Shown piece by piece: positions 33,993 to 43,792 of a stretch of DNA of 64,000 nt. The stretch covers positions 29,163 to 93,162 of the forward strand of contig JAHJQI010000029.1 in the NCBI GenBank assembly GCA_018819265.1. The letters run 5' to 3'. The stretch's first letter is position 1. Each line of letters begins with the position of its first letter. This DNA is from Alphaproteobacteria bacterium. Lineage in GTDB: Bacteria; Pseudomonadota; Alphaproteobacteria; Rhizobiales; Hyphomicrobiaceae. The position numbers and the translations under genes were made by a program. The notes beneath the pieces were generated by a model. It saw nothing but the letters and a program-made list of their open reading frames with translations, was not told where the DNA came from and searched no databases.

Positions 33993-35408
33993 TTACTGAC
34001 CGGCACCGATCGCGCGGGCGTTACTTTCCACATAAGCTTCGATGACGGCGGCGTCGTTGTCGAGCACCCTGAACCGCTCCGGATCATTCATCAGCGAGTG
34101 CAGCCGCTCTGGCAAGCCGGGTCGCGTACCCGTGATCGCTTCCATCGCGTCCGGGAACTTGGCGGGATGCGCCGTCGCCAGCACCACCTGCGGCACGCTC
34201 CTGTCTTCGCCGTTAAGGACGCGCTCGCACGCATGTACGCCGCAGGCCGTATGCGGTTCGACGAGATAGCCGGACCCGGCGAGAACTTTGCGGATAGACG
34301 CCGCCACTTCCGCTTCACTGGCAGCGACCGCCAGGAAATCCCGGCCCATGGCGGCCGCCACCTTGGCGTCGAGTTCGAAGCGCTTCGATTGCCTGAGGCT
34401 CTCCATCTGCCGCCGGACCGCTCCCGCATCGCGCCCCGATGCCTCGAAAAGGTAGCGCTCGAAGTTTGAGGAAATCTGGATGTCCATCGATGGCGACGTC
34501 GTGGCGGTAACGCCGCGCATTTCGTAGGCTCCCGTCGCAAGTGTCCGCGGCAGGATGTCGTTTTCATTGGACGCAATGACCAGCCGTTCGATAGGGAGCC
34601 CCATGCGCCTGGCCGCATAGCCCGCGAAAATATCGCCGAAGTTGCCCGTCGGCACCGCCAACGAGACGCGCCGGAAAGGCGCCCCGAGCGCCGTTGCGGC
34701 GACGAAATAATACGTGATCTGCGCCACGATCCGCGCCCAGTTGATCGAGTTGACGCCCGACAATTGCACCCGGTCGCGGAAAGCATGATTGTTGAACATC
34801 GCCTTCACTTGCGCCTGGCAGTCGTCGAAGGTTCCGCGCACCGCGATGGCGTGCACGTTATCCTCCTTCGGCGTCGTCATCATGCGCCGCTGCACATCCG
34901 ACACCCGACCCTCGGGAAAGAGGATGAAGACATCGACGTTGGCAGCCCCTCGAAAGGCTTCGATCGCAGCGCCGCCGGTGTCCCCGGAGGTCGCCCCGAC
35001 GAACGTCGCCTTGCTGCCTCGCTTTTGCAGCACATGATCCATTAGGCGCGCCAGCAGCTGCATCGCGACGTCCTTGAACGCCAGCGTCGGTCCGTGGAAC
35101 AGTTCGAGAATGAAGCGGTTGCTGTCGATCTGTATGAGCGGCGTCACGGCGGCATGTCCGAAACTCGCATAAGCGGCCCGCGCCATGTCGGACAGGGCTT
35201 CCCGGCCCACACTCGTGCCGACGAACGGGTGGATCACCTCGACCGCGACTTCATGAAACGGCCGTCCTGCCAGGGACGCGATCGTAGCCGCCTCGAACGT
35301 CGGCCACCGCTCGGGAAGATAGAGGCCGCCATCGCGTGCCAGCCCGGCAAGCAGCACCTCTTCGAAATTCAGTGTCGGAGCTTCACCCCGTGTCGAAACA
35401 TAGTCCAA
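33993..35408 (-). CDS. thrC: Threonine synthase
   Basis: PLP enzyme that turns O-phosphohomoserine into threonine. With the TTG start at 35408 it has 471 residues and begins LDYVSTRGEAPTLNFEEVLLAGLARDGGLYLP; AAGAGA is located seven bases before. A GTG at 35444 opens the same frame 12 codons earlier but lacks a ribosome site, so I take the TTG. The PLP lysine is Lys112 in FHGPTLAFKDVAMQ, and GATSGDTGGAAIEAF and NFGDIFAGY also fit. It works after thrB (22 kb) in the same pathway. Downstream lie the M16 and GNAT genes. Confidence 0.95.
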   Translation of the reverse strand: MDYVSTRGEAPTLNFEEVLLAGLARDGGLYLPERWPTFEAATIASLAGRPFHEVAVEVIHPFVGTSVGREALSDMARAAYASFGHAAVTPLIQIDSNRFILELFHGPTLAFKDVAMQLLARLMDHVLQKRGSKATFVGATSGDTGGAAIEAFRGAANVDVFILFPEGRVSDVQRRMMTTPKEDNVHAIAVRGTFDDCQAQVKAMFNNHAFRDRVQLSGVNSINWARIVAQITYYFVAATALGAPFRRVSLAVPTGNFGDIFAGYAARRMGLPIERLVIASNENDILPRTLATGAYEMRGVTATTSPSMDIQISSNFERYLFEASGRDAGAVRRQMESLRQSKRFELDAKVAAAMGRDFLAVAASEAEVAASIRKVLAGSGYLVEPHTACGVHACERVLNGEDRSVPQVVLATAHPAKFPDAMEAITGTRPGLPERLHSLMNDPERFRVLDNDAAVIEAYVESNARAIGAGQ

Positions 35409-35656
35409 CGGCAATTCTCTTGATGCTTGTCGGTAAAGCCGCACCGCAGCACGGATGACACTTGCGCCCGATGCGGGTTTGGGCGGCAGACCGCACGGGC
35501 AGCGCCGACACGATGATCGCCGCAGGCAGTAGATTTACCCGCCGCGGCGGCTAGGACGCAAACTGGTCCGCAACCTAGTCTTCCCCGCCACCAACAACAA
35601 GGCGGGAGTTTTCAATGGAGGAGAGGGTCGCCCGATTTCCGCCGCTTTCTCGAGGG

Positions 35657-36421
35657 CTACCGAACATTTCGCAGCCGCGTCCACGCGAAGGCCGCAAAGA
35701 CGCCGGCCAGGGTCGTCGCCAACCCGAACCAGGTCAGCGCGTATTCGAGGTGCCGATTGACAATGACCAGATCGGATACGCCGCGCTTCGGCCAAGGCCC
35801 GTCTGCCGAGTGCGCCTTTTTGACTTCGCTCAGCGCCGTCTCAGGCTCGGCCACGACGAACAGCGGCGCGGTCCCGATGCCCTCCGCCCCGGCGAACGCC
35901 GAGTTGTGCATTCCCTCAAGATCGCGCCAATACCAGACGTTGCCCTTGATGTCGTTCTCCGGCGTGAAGTTTCCAGGCATCGCCGGCAGTCGCGCGGTCC
36001 CGATCACCGTGACTTCGCCTTCGGGTGTCCGCCAGGATTGCGGATTTCCCCGTTCGCGCTCCGGAATATAGCCCCTGTTGACCCAGACGACCTTCTGCGC
36101 GGTGTACTTGAGCGGCTGATAGATATCATAGCCCGGTCCGAGCCGCGGCTGCGGTGCATAATAGAACCGCTCCTTGCCGGGGACAAAGGTGCCGGAAACA
36201 CGCACCCGCTGATAGTCGGCCTCGCCCGCCGGACCGCGGAGCAGAATGTTCTCCAGGTCGAGCGATTCGCCTGTGCGCTTTCCTTCGATTTTGGCGATCA
36301 GTTCTTCTTTTTCGGCCTTGCGTACGATCTGCCACCAGCCGAGCCCGATCAGGATCCCCAGACCGATCAGGCTCATGACCCCCGGCACAACGAGCCCTGC
36401 GCGCCGCAACCGCCCGATCAT
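35657..36421 (-). CDS. SURF1-family cytochrome oxidase assembly protein
   Basis: A 254-residue inner-membrane protein with a helix at each end (about 10-28 and 228-246) and a large periplasmic domain between, the SURF1 pattern. Family segments are LGWWQIVRKAEKEELIAKI, YQRVRVSGTFVP, YAPQPRLGPGYDIYQPL, VWVNRGYIPE, and WYWRDLEGM. SURF1 helps insert heme a into subunit I of aa3-type oxidases. It lies at the end of the cta cluster, after DUF983, with a 22-base gap. This fits its role. Confidence 0.94.
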   Translation of the reverse strand: MIGRLRRAGLVVPGVMSLIGLGILIGLGWWQIVRKAEKEELIAKIEGKRTGESLDLENILLRGPAGEADYQRVRVSGTFVPGKERFYYAPQPRLGPGYDIYQPLKYTAQKVVWVNRGYIPERERGNPQSWRTPEGEVTVIGTARLPAMPGNFTPENDIKGNVWYWRDLEGMHNSAFAGAEGIGTAPLFVVAEPETALSEVKKAHSADGPWPKRGVSDLVIVNRHLEYALTWFGLATTLAGVFAAFAWTRLRNVR

Positions 36422-36443
36422 GGCAAACTCCTCGCCAAATGGC

Positions 36444-36842
36444 TCAATCCTTGGACAGGCGGCCTTCTTCGGCCCGGTGGTAGTATTGCAGCGCGACCAG
36501 GAACGACTTCAGGAAGCGCAGGAGGCCGATTGCCAGGATCGGCGTTACGATTCCCCAAAGTACGGCATGCACCCAAAGCGGCGGCTCGAGTTTGAATTCG
36601 ACCCACAAGGCGCCGCCGAGCACCAGGACCCCGAGAATGAAAATCGCGAAGATCGCCGGCCCGTCCCCCGTATCGACGAACCTGTAATTGAGCCCGCACA
36701 CCGAGCAGCGGTCGCGCAGGTTGAGGAATGTATGCAGCAGCGATCCCTTGCCGCAACGCGGACACTTCGCCATGACCCCGGCATAGACGGGCGAAACTCC
36801 GCCGGGAGGAACCTGCGCGCTCTCGTTTCCGGTCTCGGTCAT
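36444..36842 (-). CDS. DUF983 family membrane protein with zinc ribbon
   Basis: A 132-residue protein of DUF983. It has a zinc-ribbon-like start with CPRCG and CSVCG (about residues 27-50) and two membrane helices, FAIFILGVLVLGGALWVEF and VHAVLWGIVTPILAIGLLRFLKSFLVALQ. DUF983 genes stand between ctaE and SURF1 in many alphaproteobacteria, which points to a role in oxidase assembly, but no mechanism is established. An intrinsic terminator precedes it, so it may have its own promoter or depend on read-through from ctaE. Confidence 0.9.
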   Translation of the reverse strand: MTETGNESAQVPPGGVSPVYAGVMAKCPRCGKGSLLHTFLNLRDRCSVCGLNYRFVDTGDGPAIFAIFILGVLVLGGALWVEFKLEPPLWVHAVLWGIVTPILAIGLLRFLKSFLVALQYYHRAEEGRLSKD

Positions 36843-36893
36843 CGCCCAACCTCAAATTCAATTTCAAGAATGTCAGAAAGAACCGGAAGCCCG

Positions 36894-36924
36894 AAAAAGT
36901 CGAGGGCGGCCAATCGCCGCCCTC
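36894..36924 (-). terminator. Intrinsic terminator after ctaE
   Basis: Read on the minus strand, a perfect 9-bp stem GAGGGCGGC / GCCGCCCTC with a five-base loop is followed by GAC and TTTTT. It lies between ctaE and DUF983, about 95 bases after the ctaE stop, and would uncouple the oxidase genes from DUF983-SURF1. Confidence 0.8.
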
Positions 36925-36956
36925 GCTCGAAACGTGTTTGTTGTCCTGGACCGGAA

Positions 36957-37017
36957 TAGAGTGATCCGATCAGACGGAATCGCGAAGGCGATTCCCGGAT
37001 CGGATGAAGTTGCTCTA
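36957..37017. repeat. Palindromic element downstream of ctaE (TAGAG..ATCCGATC type)
   Basis: The outer ends TAGAG and CTCTA, the blocks ATCCGATC / GATCGGAT and the inner stem GGAATCGC-gaag-GCGATTCC make a long imperfect hairpin. The outer design TAGAGCAAC-(TT)-CATCCGA on the minus strand matches inverted repeat 3 upstream of glyS. No T-run follows, so it is likely a repeat element and not a terminator. Confidence 0.7.
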
Positions 37018-37020
37018 CTC

Positions 37021-37938
37021 TCAGTGACCGCCGCCGCCCGCGCCTGCGCCCCAGACGTAGATCGAGGCGAACAGGAACAGCCAGACGACGTCGACGAAGT
37101 GCCAGTACCATGCAGCCGCCTCGAACCCGAAGTGCTGTTTGGGCGTGAAGTCTCCGCGCATCGCCCGGATCAGGCACACGAACAGGAAGATCGTGCCGAT
37201 GATCACGTGCGCGCCATGGAAGCCGGTCGCCATGAAGAACGTGGCGCCATAGATGTGGCCCGAGAAGTCGAACGCGGCATGACCGTATTCGTAAGCTTGG
37301 CAGGCGGTAAACAGCAGACCCAGCACCACCGTGCAGGTAAGACCCCAGATCAGCTGGCTGCGCTTGTTTTCCAGAAGCGCGTGATGCGCCCACGTTACAG
37401 TGACGCCCGACAAAAGCAGGATCAGCGTGTTGACGAGCGGCAGTCCCCAGGGGTCGAAGGTGTGCCTGAAAGCCTCGGCGGTCTGCGGTGGCCAATGCCC
37501 GCCGGTAATCTCGTTGCGCTGAACCATGCCGATCGTCTGCGTCACGTTTTCCGGCTGGAAGACACCGGCAGGAAACAGCGCTGCGTCGAAATAGGCCCAG
37601 AACCAGGCGACGAAGAACATCACCTCGGAAGCGATGAACATGATCATGCCGTAGCGCAGGTGCAGCTGCACGACCGGCGTGTGATCGCCCTTGTGGGCCT
37701 CCCCGACGATGTCCGCCCACCATAACGCGGCAGTGAATGCGAGCACCGCAAAGCAGATCAGGAACATCCACGGTCCCGCGATCTCAAGGCCGAACAAATC
37801 GAGCGGCGTACCCTTCGCCGAACGCATCCAGCCAATCGCTCCAATCGCGGTGCCGAGCGCGGCGATTGAAGCCACCAGCGGCCATGGGCTTGGATCGACA
37901 AGATGATAGTCGTGATGTTTAGCGTGGCTGTCCGCCAT
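37021..37938 (-). CDS. ctaE: Cytochrome c oxidase subunit III
   Basis: Subunit III of the aa3-type terminal oxidase, in the inner membrane. The 305 residues contain seven hydrophobic helices. Family segments are [95 protein letters not shown], and [22 protein letters not shown]. This last His/Glu segment is the signature. It is transcribed from the same strand as ctaC, ctaD, ctaB and ctaG upstream, and is followed by a palindrome and a terminator. Confidence 0.98.
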   Translation of the reverse strand: MADSHAKHHDYHLVDPSPWPLVASIAALGTAIGAIGWMRSAKGTPLDLFGLEIAGPWMFLICFAVLAFTAALWWADIVGEAHKGDHTPVVQLHLRYGMIMFIASEVMFFVAWFWAYFDAALFPAGVFQPENVTQTIGMVQRNEITGGHWPPQTAEAFRHTFDPWGLPLVNTLILLLSGVTVTWAHHALLENKRSQLIWGLTCTVVLGLLFTACQAYEYGHAAFDFSGHIYGATFFMATGFHGAHVIIGTIFLFVCLIRAMRGDFTPKQHFGFEAAAWYWHFVDVVWLFLFASIYVWGAGAGGGGH

Positions 37939-38067
37939 GTGCGTTCTCCCGAAGTTCCCTCAGCGTTGGTCTCGTTCCGGTTGAGCTCTTCAGCCCGCCG
38001 GGGTGTCAATGACTATGTCGGAAAGCGGCTGCATCGCTGCTGCCCGCTTTTACTTATCGAACCACAT

Positions 38068-38676
38068 TCATCCCCCGCCTTCCATCGTTCCCTTGGCGCC
38101 GGCCCGCGCCGCGGCCTTGGCGCCGGCGACGGGATAGAACGTATAGGATAAGGTCAGCTGCGTGATTTTTGCGGTGTTCGGATCGTCCGCGAAAGCCGGG
38201 TCGACAAAAAAGCTCACGGGCATGTCGACGCTTTGGCCGGGCTTCAGCGTCTGCTCGGTGAAGCAGAAGCACTCGATCTTGTTGAAATAGATACCGGCGG
38301 CCTCCGGCGAAACGTTGAACGTCGCGGTCCCCGTGAGGGTCTGGTCCGAAAGGTTCGTCGCACGGTAATTCGCCAGCCGGTTCTCGCCGATTTTCATATC
38401 GAACTTGCGTTCGACCGGCTCGAACTTCCAAGCCAGCGCGTCCGACACGTTGGCATCGAACCGCATGACGATTGCCTGGTTGAGGACCTTCGTCGATGGA
38501 GCCACGGCGACCTGCGTCGTGCCCCCGAAGCCCGTCACCTGGCAGAACATCCGGTAGAGCGGCACGGCCGCATACGACATTCCCACCATGCCGGCGGCGA
38601 CGGCCGCACACGCCAGCCCCACCGCGCGATGTTTGCGGCTGATATCCGGCCTTATAGTGGCGGGCAATGAGGTCAT
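38068..38676 (-). CDS. ctaG: Cytochrome c oxidase assembly protein CtaG/Cox11
   Basis: Delivers copper to the CuB site of subunit I. The 202-residue protein has one N-terminal membrane helix (about 18-36) and a periplasmic immunoglobulin-like domain. The copper-binding pair is in IECFCFTEQTL, and YAAVPLYRMFCQVTGFGGTT is the other signature. Its C-terminus is Ala/Gly-rich (GAKAAARAGAKG). It lies between a small CoxF-like gene and ctaE, the usual order. Confidence 0.97.
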   Translation of the reverse strand: MTSLPATIRPDISRKHRAVGLACAAVAAGMVGMSYAAVPLYRMFCQVTGFGGTTQVAVAPSTKVLNQAIVMRFDANVSDALAWKFEPVERKFDMKIGENRLANYRATNLSDQTLTGTATFNVSPEAAGIYFNKIECFCFTEQTLKPGQSVDMPVSFFVDPAFADDPNTAKITQLTLSYTFYPVAGAKAAARAGAKGTMEGGG

Positions 38677-38716
38677 CGTTGAACGAACGTCCTTTTCGTT
38701 TGCCGGTTGCCGCGAT

Positions 38717-38890
38717 CTAGAGCGGTCGGTTCAGTGCGTTGCCACCAAGATGCACGATTGTGGCAGCGTAGAACAGGACGACCAGAACGCCGAGTCCGAC
38801 GGCGATGGCGATCGACCTCAAGCGCTGACGCTTGACGCGTTCCGCCTCGATCTGCGCTTTCGTCATCTTGCTATCGTTTCTACCCGTCAT
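38717..38890 (-). CDS. Small CoxF-like oxidase-cluster membrane protein (57 aa)
   Basis: A short gene between ctaB and ctaG. I translated the minus strand from the ATG at 38890 to the TAG at 38717: 57 residues, with a charged amphipathic start (TKAQIEAERVKRQRLRS), a single membrane helix of about 20 residues (SIAIAVGLGVLVVLFYAATI) and the end VHLGGNALNRPL. The LGGNALNRPL end closely resembles small proteins that I recall from the same place in other Rhizobiales cta clusters (CoxF type). An internal ATG at 38866 would give 49 residues. A likely role is in oxidase assembly or as a small subunit. This is inferred from position. Confidence 0.8.
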   Translation of the reverse strand: MTGRNDSKMTKAQIEAERVKRQRLRSIAIAVGLGVLVVLFYAATIVHLGGNALNRPL

Positions 38891-38992
38891 CCGTGACCGT
38901 CTCGCTATTTCCTGGTTCCTGCCGCCGCCATCGTCTTGCCCCTGTCCGCTTGCCCGGTTCGCTTACCAAGTCCGCATTGGCGTCAGATTGTC

Positions 38993-39943
38993 CTACGCCG
39001 TCAGCCCGCCGAACACGCCCCACGCGATCAGCCGCTCGGCAATATTTTCGCCGAGCAGCGCAGCGAACAATGCGAACAGGTAGAAGATCGAGAAGGCGAA
39101 CAGCTGCTTGGCGACCTTGTCGGCCGCCCGGCCCTCGCGCACCCGGTAGACCCTGACCGCGAGCCACAGGAAGATCGCCCCCAGCACGCTCGACGTCACC
39201 AGATAGGCCAGTCCGCCGAGGCCGATGAAATAGGGCGAAATCGCAACCGGCACGAGCAGCAACGAATAGATGACGATCTGGCGGCGCGTTTCGTCGGGCC
39301 CGGCAACGACCGGCAGCATCGGCACGCCGACGCGCTCGTAGTCGCGGCATCTGTACAGCGCCAGCGCCCAGAAGTGCGGGGGCGTCCACATGAAGATGAT
39401 GAGAAACAGCACGATGCCCTCGATCGACACGCCGCCGGTTACTGCCGCCCAGCCGATCATCGGAGGAAACGCGCCGGCCGCCCCGCCGATGACGATGTTC
39501 TGCGGCGTCCGCCGCTTCAGCCACATCGTGTAGACGAAGATGTAGAAGGCGATGGTCAGCGCCAGCAGTGCGCCGGCGGTCCAGTTGATGAGGACGCCGA
39601 GCGTCAGCACCGAGGTTACCGATAGCACCGTGCCGAATGTCAAGGCTTCGCCGGCAGTGACCAGGCCGCGTGGGATCGGCCGCGCCGCCGTGCGCGCCAT
39701 GTGCCGGTCGATATCCGCGTCATACCACATGTTGAGCGCGCCCGAAGCACCCGCACCGATGGTAATGCAGAGCAGAGCGATGAACCCCAGGACAGGATGC
39801 AGGCCGCCGGGCGCCGCCATCATTCCGACCAGCGCTGTAAAGACGACAAGAGACATGACCCGCGGCTTCATCAGCGCAATGAAATCGCCAACCGCCGGGC
39901 CTGCTCCGATTTCCGTGCCTTCGACCTGCGTCTCGAGTGTCAT
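38993..39943 (-). CDS. ctaB: Protoheme IX farnesyltransferase (heme O synthase)
   Basis: UbiA-superfamily prenyltransferase which adds a farnesyl group to heme b, making heme o as the precursor of heme a. The 316-residue protein has about nine membrane helices. The Asp-rich site is [21 protein letters not shown], and [25 protein letters not shown] is the second family block. [25 protein letters not shown] follows. It is between ctaD and the CoxF-like gene. Confidence 0.98.
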   Translation of the reverse strand: MTLETQVEGTEIGAGPAVGDFIALMKPRVMSLVVFTALVGMMAAPGGLHPVLGFIALLCITIGAGASGALNMWYDADIDRHMARTAARPIPRGLVTAGEALTFGTVLSVTSVLTLGVLINWTAGALLALTIAFYIFVYTMWLKRRTPQNIVIGGAAGAFPPMIGWAAVTGGVSIEGIVLFLIIFMWTPPHFWALALYRCRDYERVGVPMLPVVAGPDETRRQIVIYSLLLVPVAISPYFIGLGGLAYLVTSSVLGAIFLWLAVRVYRVREGRAADKVAKQLFAFSIFYLFALFAALLGENIAERLIAWGVFGGLTA

Positions 39944-40078
39944 CGCTTCAACCGACCCGCTTTTTTTGAGGTTCGTGATTCAGGTGCTGTTTCCGGCTCT
40001 CAGCGCGCCGCTGCAACGCTGCGGGCGGCCATGCACCGGATAATTCGTTCGGTTAGTCGTTTACATCCGATAGACTAC

Positions 40079-40098
40079 GGGCGGACATCTGCCCGCCC
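40079..40098 (-). other. Hairpin downstream of ctaD
   Basis: GGGCGG at 40079-40084 pairs with CCGCCC at 40093-40098 around an eight-base loop. It lies about 75 bases after the ctaD stop in the 229-base ctaD-ctaB gap. No T-run follows on the minus strand, so it may protect or process the ctaCD message more than end it. Confidence 0.35.
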
Positions 40099-40172
40099 TT
40101 CGATAGCCTGCTCCAGAAAAACCGGAGCCATCTCGCCGCCGGCTGCGCGTGGCAGCCAGCGGCTCGACCGGC

Positions 40173-41792
40173 TTAATGGTGTTCGGTTGCCTTGATCTTC
40201 GGCAACGTCTCGTAGCAGTGGTAGGGCGGCGGCGAAGAAAGCGTCCACTCCAGCGTCGTTGCGCCTTCACCCCACGGGTTGTTGCCGACCCGCTCGCGGC
40301 GCGACAGGGCGACAAACACGCCGATGAAGAAGCAGATCGTACCGAGCGCCGTGATGTAGGACCCGATCGAGGAGATCTGGTTCCAGAACGCATAGCCGTC
40401 CGGATAGTCCACGTAGCGGCGCGGCATGCCGGCGGCCCCGAGGAAGTGCTGCGGGAAGAACAGGACGTTGGCGCCGATGAATGTCAGCCAGAAGTGCAGC
40501 TTGCCCCAGAACTCGGAGTACATCTTGCCCGAGATTTTCGGGAACCAGTAATACCAGCCCGCGAAGATCGAGAACACGGCGCCAAGCGACAGCACGTAGT
40601 GGAAGTGTGCGACCACGTAGTAGGTGTCGTGCAGCGCGCGGTCGACGCCCGCGTTTGCCAGCATGACGCCGGTAACCCCACCGACCGTGAACAGGAAGAT
40701 GAAGCCCAGCGCCCAGATCATGGGCACGCGGAACGAGATCGACCCGCCCCACATCGTCGCGATCCAGGAGAACACCTTCACGCCGGTCGGAACCGCGATG
40801 ACCATGGTCGCGAACACGAAGTAGGCCTGCGTTTCGACGCTGATGCCGGACGTGTACATGTGGTGCGCCCACACGACGAAGCCGACGACGCCGATGGCGA
40901 CCATTGCGTAGGCCATCCCGAGATAGCCGAATACCGGCTTCTTCGAGAAGGTCGACACGACCTGGCTGATCATGCCGAAGCCCGGCAGGATCAGGATGTA
41001 GACTTCAGGGTGCGCGAAGAACCAGAACAGATGCTGGTAGAGGATCGGATCGCCACCGCCGGAAGCCGTGAAGAACGTCGTGCCGAAGTTGCGGTCGGTC
41101 AGCATCATGGTGATGGCGCCGGCGAACACCGGCAGCGACAGCAGCAGCAGGAACGTCGTAACGAGGATCGACCACACGAACAGCGGCATCTTGTGGATCG
41201 TCATGCCCGGAGCGCGCATGTTGAAGATCGTCGTGATGAAGTTGATGGCACCCAGGATCGAGGAGGCGCCAGCGATATGCATCGACAGGATGGCGAAGTC
41301 CATCGCCGGGCCGGGTGAACCGGTCGTCGCCAGCGGCGGATAGAGTGTCCAGCCCCCACCCACTCCCGAACCGCCGCTATCGCCTTCGACGAATAGCGAG
41401 CAGATGAGCAGGATGAATGCGACCGGCAGCAGCCAGAGCGAAATGTTGTTCATGCGCGGGAACGCCATGTCGGGAGCGCCGATCATCAGCGGCACGAACC
41501 AGTTTCCGAAGCCGCCGATCATGGCCGGCATGACCATGAAGAAGATCATGATGATGCCGTGCGAGGTGACGAACACGTTGAACAGGTGCGGATTGTCCGC
41601 GAAATACTGCAGACCCGGTTGCGCAAGTTCCATGCGCATGGCGACCGAAAGCGCGCCGCCGACCACCCCCGCCATCATGGCGAAGATCAGATACATGGTT
41701 CCGATGTCTTTGTGGTTTGTCGAATACAACCAGCGCTTGACGAAACTCGTCGGTGCACCGTTTGCATTGTATCCAGCTTGAGCCGTTGCCAT
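40173..41792 (-). CDS. ctaD: Cytochrome c oxidase subunit I
   Basis: Catalytic subunit of the aa3 oxidase with heme a, heme a3 and CuB. From the ATG at 41792 it has 539 residues and 12 hydrophobic helices. Metal-site segments are [20 protein letters not shown] (CuB/Tyr-His), HHMYTSG, and [19 protein letters not shown] (heme ligands). The D-channel entry NxxxxxxxxxN-like helix is in [22 protein letters not shown]. The frame extends upstream to 41840, but AAGGGG precedes the ATG at 41792, so this start was used. ctaC is upstream, with 107 bases between. Confidence 0.98.
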   Translation of the reverse strand: MATAQAGYNANGAPTSFVKRWLYSTNHKDIGTMYLIFAMMAGVVGGALSVAMRMELAQPGLQYFADNPHLFNVFVTSHGIIMIFFMVMPAMIGGFGNWFVPLMIGAPDMAFPRMNNISLWLLPVAFILLICSLFVEGDSGGSGVGGGWTLYPPLATTGSPGPAMDFAILSMHIAGASSILGAINFITTIFNMRAPGMTIHKMPLFVWSILVTTFLLLLSLPVFAGAITMMLTDRNFGTTFFTASGGGDPILYQHLFWFFAHPEVYILILPGFGMISQVVSTFSKKPVFGYLGMAYAMVAIGVVGFVVWAHHMYTSGISVETQAYFVFATMVIAVPTGVKVFSWIATMWGGSISFRVPMIWALGFIFLFTVGGVTGVMLANAGVDRALHDTYYVVAHFHYVLSLGAVFSIFAGWYYWFPKISGKMYSEFWGKLHFWLTFIGANVLFFPQHFLGAAGMPRRYVDYPDGYAFWNQISSIGSYITALGTICFFIGVFVALSRRERVGNNPWGEGATTLEWTLSSPPPYHCYETLPKIKATEHH

Positions 41793-41899
41793 CTTCGTCG
41801 TTCCCCTTGAGCCTTTGAATGCGGCAGCGGAAGCCGGCACAGCTTCCGCGATTTCATGGATGAGCTGTCGTTGGCCACGCTACGGCATGGCCGCTGCTG

Positions 41900-42799
41900 T
41901 CACTGCGCAGTCGTCGCAACCTTGCGGCCGTTCGATTCGAGCTCCGCCTTGTGCAGGATCTCGAGCGCTTTGTCCTCGTCGTCCGCCTTGCGGGCTTCGA
42001 CCCAGGCATCGAAGGTTTCCTGGCTGACCACGCGAACGGCAATCGGCATGAAGGCATGATTGACGCCGCAAAGTTCCGAACACTGGCCGTAGTAGACGCC
42101 TTCGCGTTCGGCCTTGAACCAGGTCGCCGTGAGACGGCCCGGGACGGCATCGGTCTTCGACCCGAACGCCGGAATTGTCCAGTTGTGCAGAACGTCGGCA
42201 GCCGTCACGAGCACATGCACGACCTTGTTGACCGGAACCACGACATCGTTGTCGACGGCGAGGTTACGCGGCGCCTGCAAGCCCTTGTCGATCAACTCTT
42301 TGCGGCCGTCGTTGTCGAGCATGTAGGTGTCGAAGGTGAAACCGCCCTGGTCGGGATACTCGTGCGACCAGTACCACTGATGACCGGTGGCTTTGATCGT
42401 AAGGTCGGCCTTCGGATACGAATACTGGAGATTGAGCAGCTTGAAGGATGGCACCGCAATGATGACCAGGATGATGATCGGCAGGACGGTCCAGAGGACT
42501 TCGACCGTCGTGTTGTGCGTCGTACGCGACGGGGTCAGGTTGCGGCTCTCGCGGAATGCGAACATGACATAGACGAGCAGCCCGAGAACGAACAGGGTGA
42601 TCGCGATGATGATGTAGTTCACCAGATCGTAGAAGGTGTTGATCTCATGCGCGACCTGCGTAACCGCCGGCTGCAGTCCAAGCTGCCCATCGACAGCCTG
42701 TCCAAAAACTTCGGCGCTGGCTGGCATTGCGAATAGCGCCAATGCAGCGAGGCTCGCGAGACCGGCCCACGGCAGAGCCTCAAGCAGTCGCTTCCCCAT
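41900..42799 (-). CDS. ctaC: Cytochrome c oxidase subunit II
   Basis: CuA subunit of the aa3 oxidase; it accepts electrons from cytochrome c. From the ATG at 42799 it has 299 residues: a signal peptide ending at PASA, two membrane helices (the first in NYIIIAITLFVLGLLVYVMFAF, the second in TVLPIIILVIIAVPSFKLL), then the cupredoxin domain with HQWYWSHEYP and the CuA ligands in QCSELCGVNHAFM. AGGGAG precedes the ATG. The frame extends to 42976 but would put 59 residues ahead of the signal peptide. It is the first gene of the cta operon. Confidence 0.97.
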   Translation of the reverse strand: MGKRLLEALPWAGLASLAALALFAMPASAEVFGQAVDGQLGLQPAVTQVAHEINTFYDLVNYIIIAITLFVLGLLVYVMFAFRESRNLTPSRTTHNTTVEVLWTVLPIIILVIIAVPSFKLLNLQYSYPKADLTIKATGHQWYWSHEYPDQGGFTFDTYMLDNDGRKELIDKGLQAPRNLAVDNDVVVPVNKVVHVLVTAADVLHNWTIPAFGSKTDAVPGRLTATWFKAEREGVYYGQCSELCGVNHAFMPIAVRVVSQETFDAWVEARKADDEDKALEILHKAELESNGRKVATTAQ

Positions 42800-43221
42800 T
42801 CTTCGCTCCCTTATTCGCCTGGATGATCCAGGCCCCCTTTGGTTTCGTCCGCACGACTGATTCTTCATCACGACGATATCGTCGTCTATTGCACATCCGA
42901 CCCAGCGAGTCCCGAAAGAGCGGACCCAGCCGATGACTTTTTCCATGGCATGAAGCGAGATGGCGCGCACGCGCATTGATCAAAACCAAGGCTTGCAGCA
43001 CAAGTCAACTTTCATGCGTCATATGCGCGCGATCGAATGCGACCGTGACGAGGATCAATTAGCCCGCTGTTGAAATATGTCAGCGGCAGTCCTTTTTTAG
43101 CCGTTTTCCTCACCGAACTCGATGCATTTGCAATTGCCGCGCTGCCGCACTCCGGCAATCGGTTGAAACGCCGGGGTGCGGGAATTGCATCACTGGCTGC
43201 AGCGCGGGGAGGAACGGCACA
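42800..43221. other. Divergent intergenic region between ctaC and the IalB gene
   Basis: About 420 bases with no supported gene. It must hold the cta operon promoter; one candidate is at 42979-43008. The part next to the IalB gene contains its GGAGGA ribosome site at about 43209-43214. Short frames crossing it have no good starts and disagree with neighbour codon usage. Confidence 0.5.
42979..43008 (-). promoter_or_regulatory. Candidate promoter of the cta operon
   Basis: On the minus strand TTGACT (43008-43003) and TTTGAT (42984-42979) are separated by 18 bases. Both are near the sigma70 consensus. It is 180 bases upstream of the ctaC start. No other pair in the region looks better, but this rests on pattern only. 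Confidence 0.4.
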
Positions 43222-43773
43222 GTGTCGGGTACGACTGGAATCATCTTGGGAATTCGAGGGGTTATGCGCGCAGCCGCAGGTTTTTCAGCGGCCATGGTAC
43301 TGGTATTTTTCACTCTGGCGCCGGCCGGTCTTGCTGCACAGACCCGCGACGGCAAGGTACGCTCCCAGCACGGCGACTGGCAGATCGTCTGCAAGCCGCC
43401 GCCACCCGGCGCAAGTAACGAAGTCTGCGCCATCGTCCAGAGCGTCACCGCGGAAGACCGCAACAACGTCGGGCTGACCGTCTATTTCCAGAAATTCTCT
43501 GACGGAAATCAGGTTTTGCGCGTTTTCGCGCCGCTTGGCGTCCTCTTGCCTCCCGGACTCGGTCTCAAGATCGACGGCCAGGATGTCGGCAACGCACCTT
43601 TCCTGCGGTGCAATTCGTTTGCCTGTTACGCACAGGTTACGGTCGATCCGACGCTGGTTGAAAAACTGCGAACCGGGAAATCTGCCGTTTTCATCATCTT
43701 CCAGACCGAGGAAGCCGGCATCGGCATTCCGATTTCGCTTGCCGGATTTGGAGAAGCCCTGGCCAAGCTCTGA
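43222..43773 (+). CDS. Invasion-associated locus B (IalB) family protein
   Basis: A 183-residue secreted protein of the IalB family, first named in Bartonella but widespread in free-living Rhizobiales, where it is probably a general periplasmic protein. It has a signal peptide ending near GLAAQ, then the mark HGDWQIVCKPPPPGASNEVCAIVQ, and two cysteine pairs with FLRCNSFACYAQVTVDP. The GTG at 43222 has GAGGA at eight bases and is preferred; an ATG at 43264 would still keep a usable signal. It is divergent from ctaC and convergent with the rhodanese gene. Confidence 0.9.
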   Translation: MSGTTGIILGIRGVMRAAAGFSAAMVLVFFTLAPAGLAAQTRDGKVRSQHGDWQIVCKPPPPGASNEVCAIVQSVTAEDRNNVGLTVYFQKFSDGNQVLRVFAPLGVLLPPGLGLKIDGQDVGNAPFLRCNSFACYAQVTVDPTLVEKLRTGKSAVFIIFQTEEAGIGIPISLAGFGEALAKL

Positions 43774-43792
43774 CGTGTTGCGAACGAGGCGT

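Noticed and set aside
35585..35606. CCCGCC / GGCGGG hairpin followed by AGTTTT between SURF1 and thrC
   Set aside because: Oriented as a plus-strand terminator, but both flanking genes are on the minus strand; the T-run is short.
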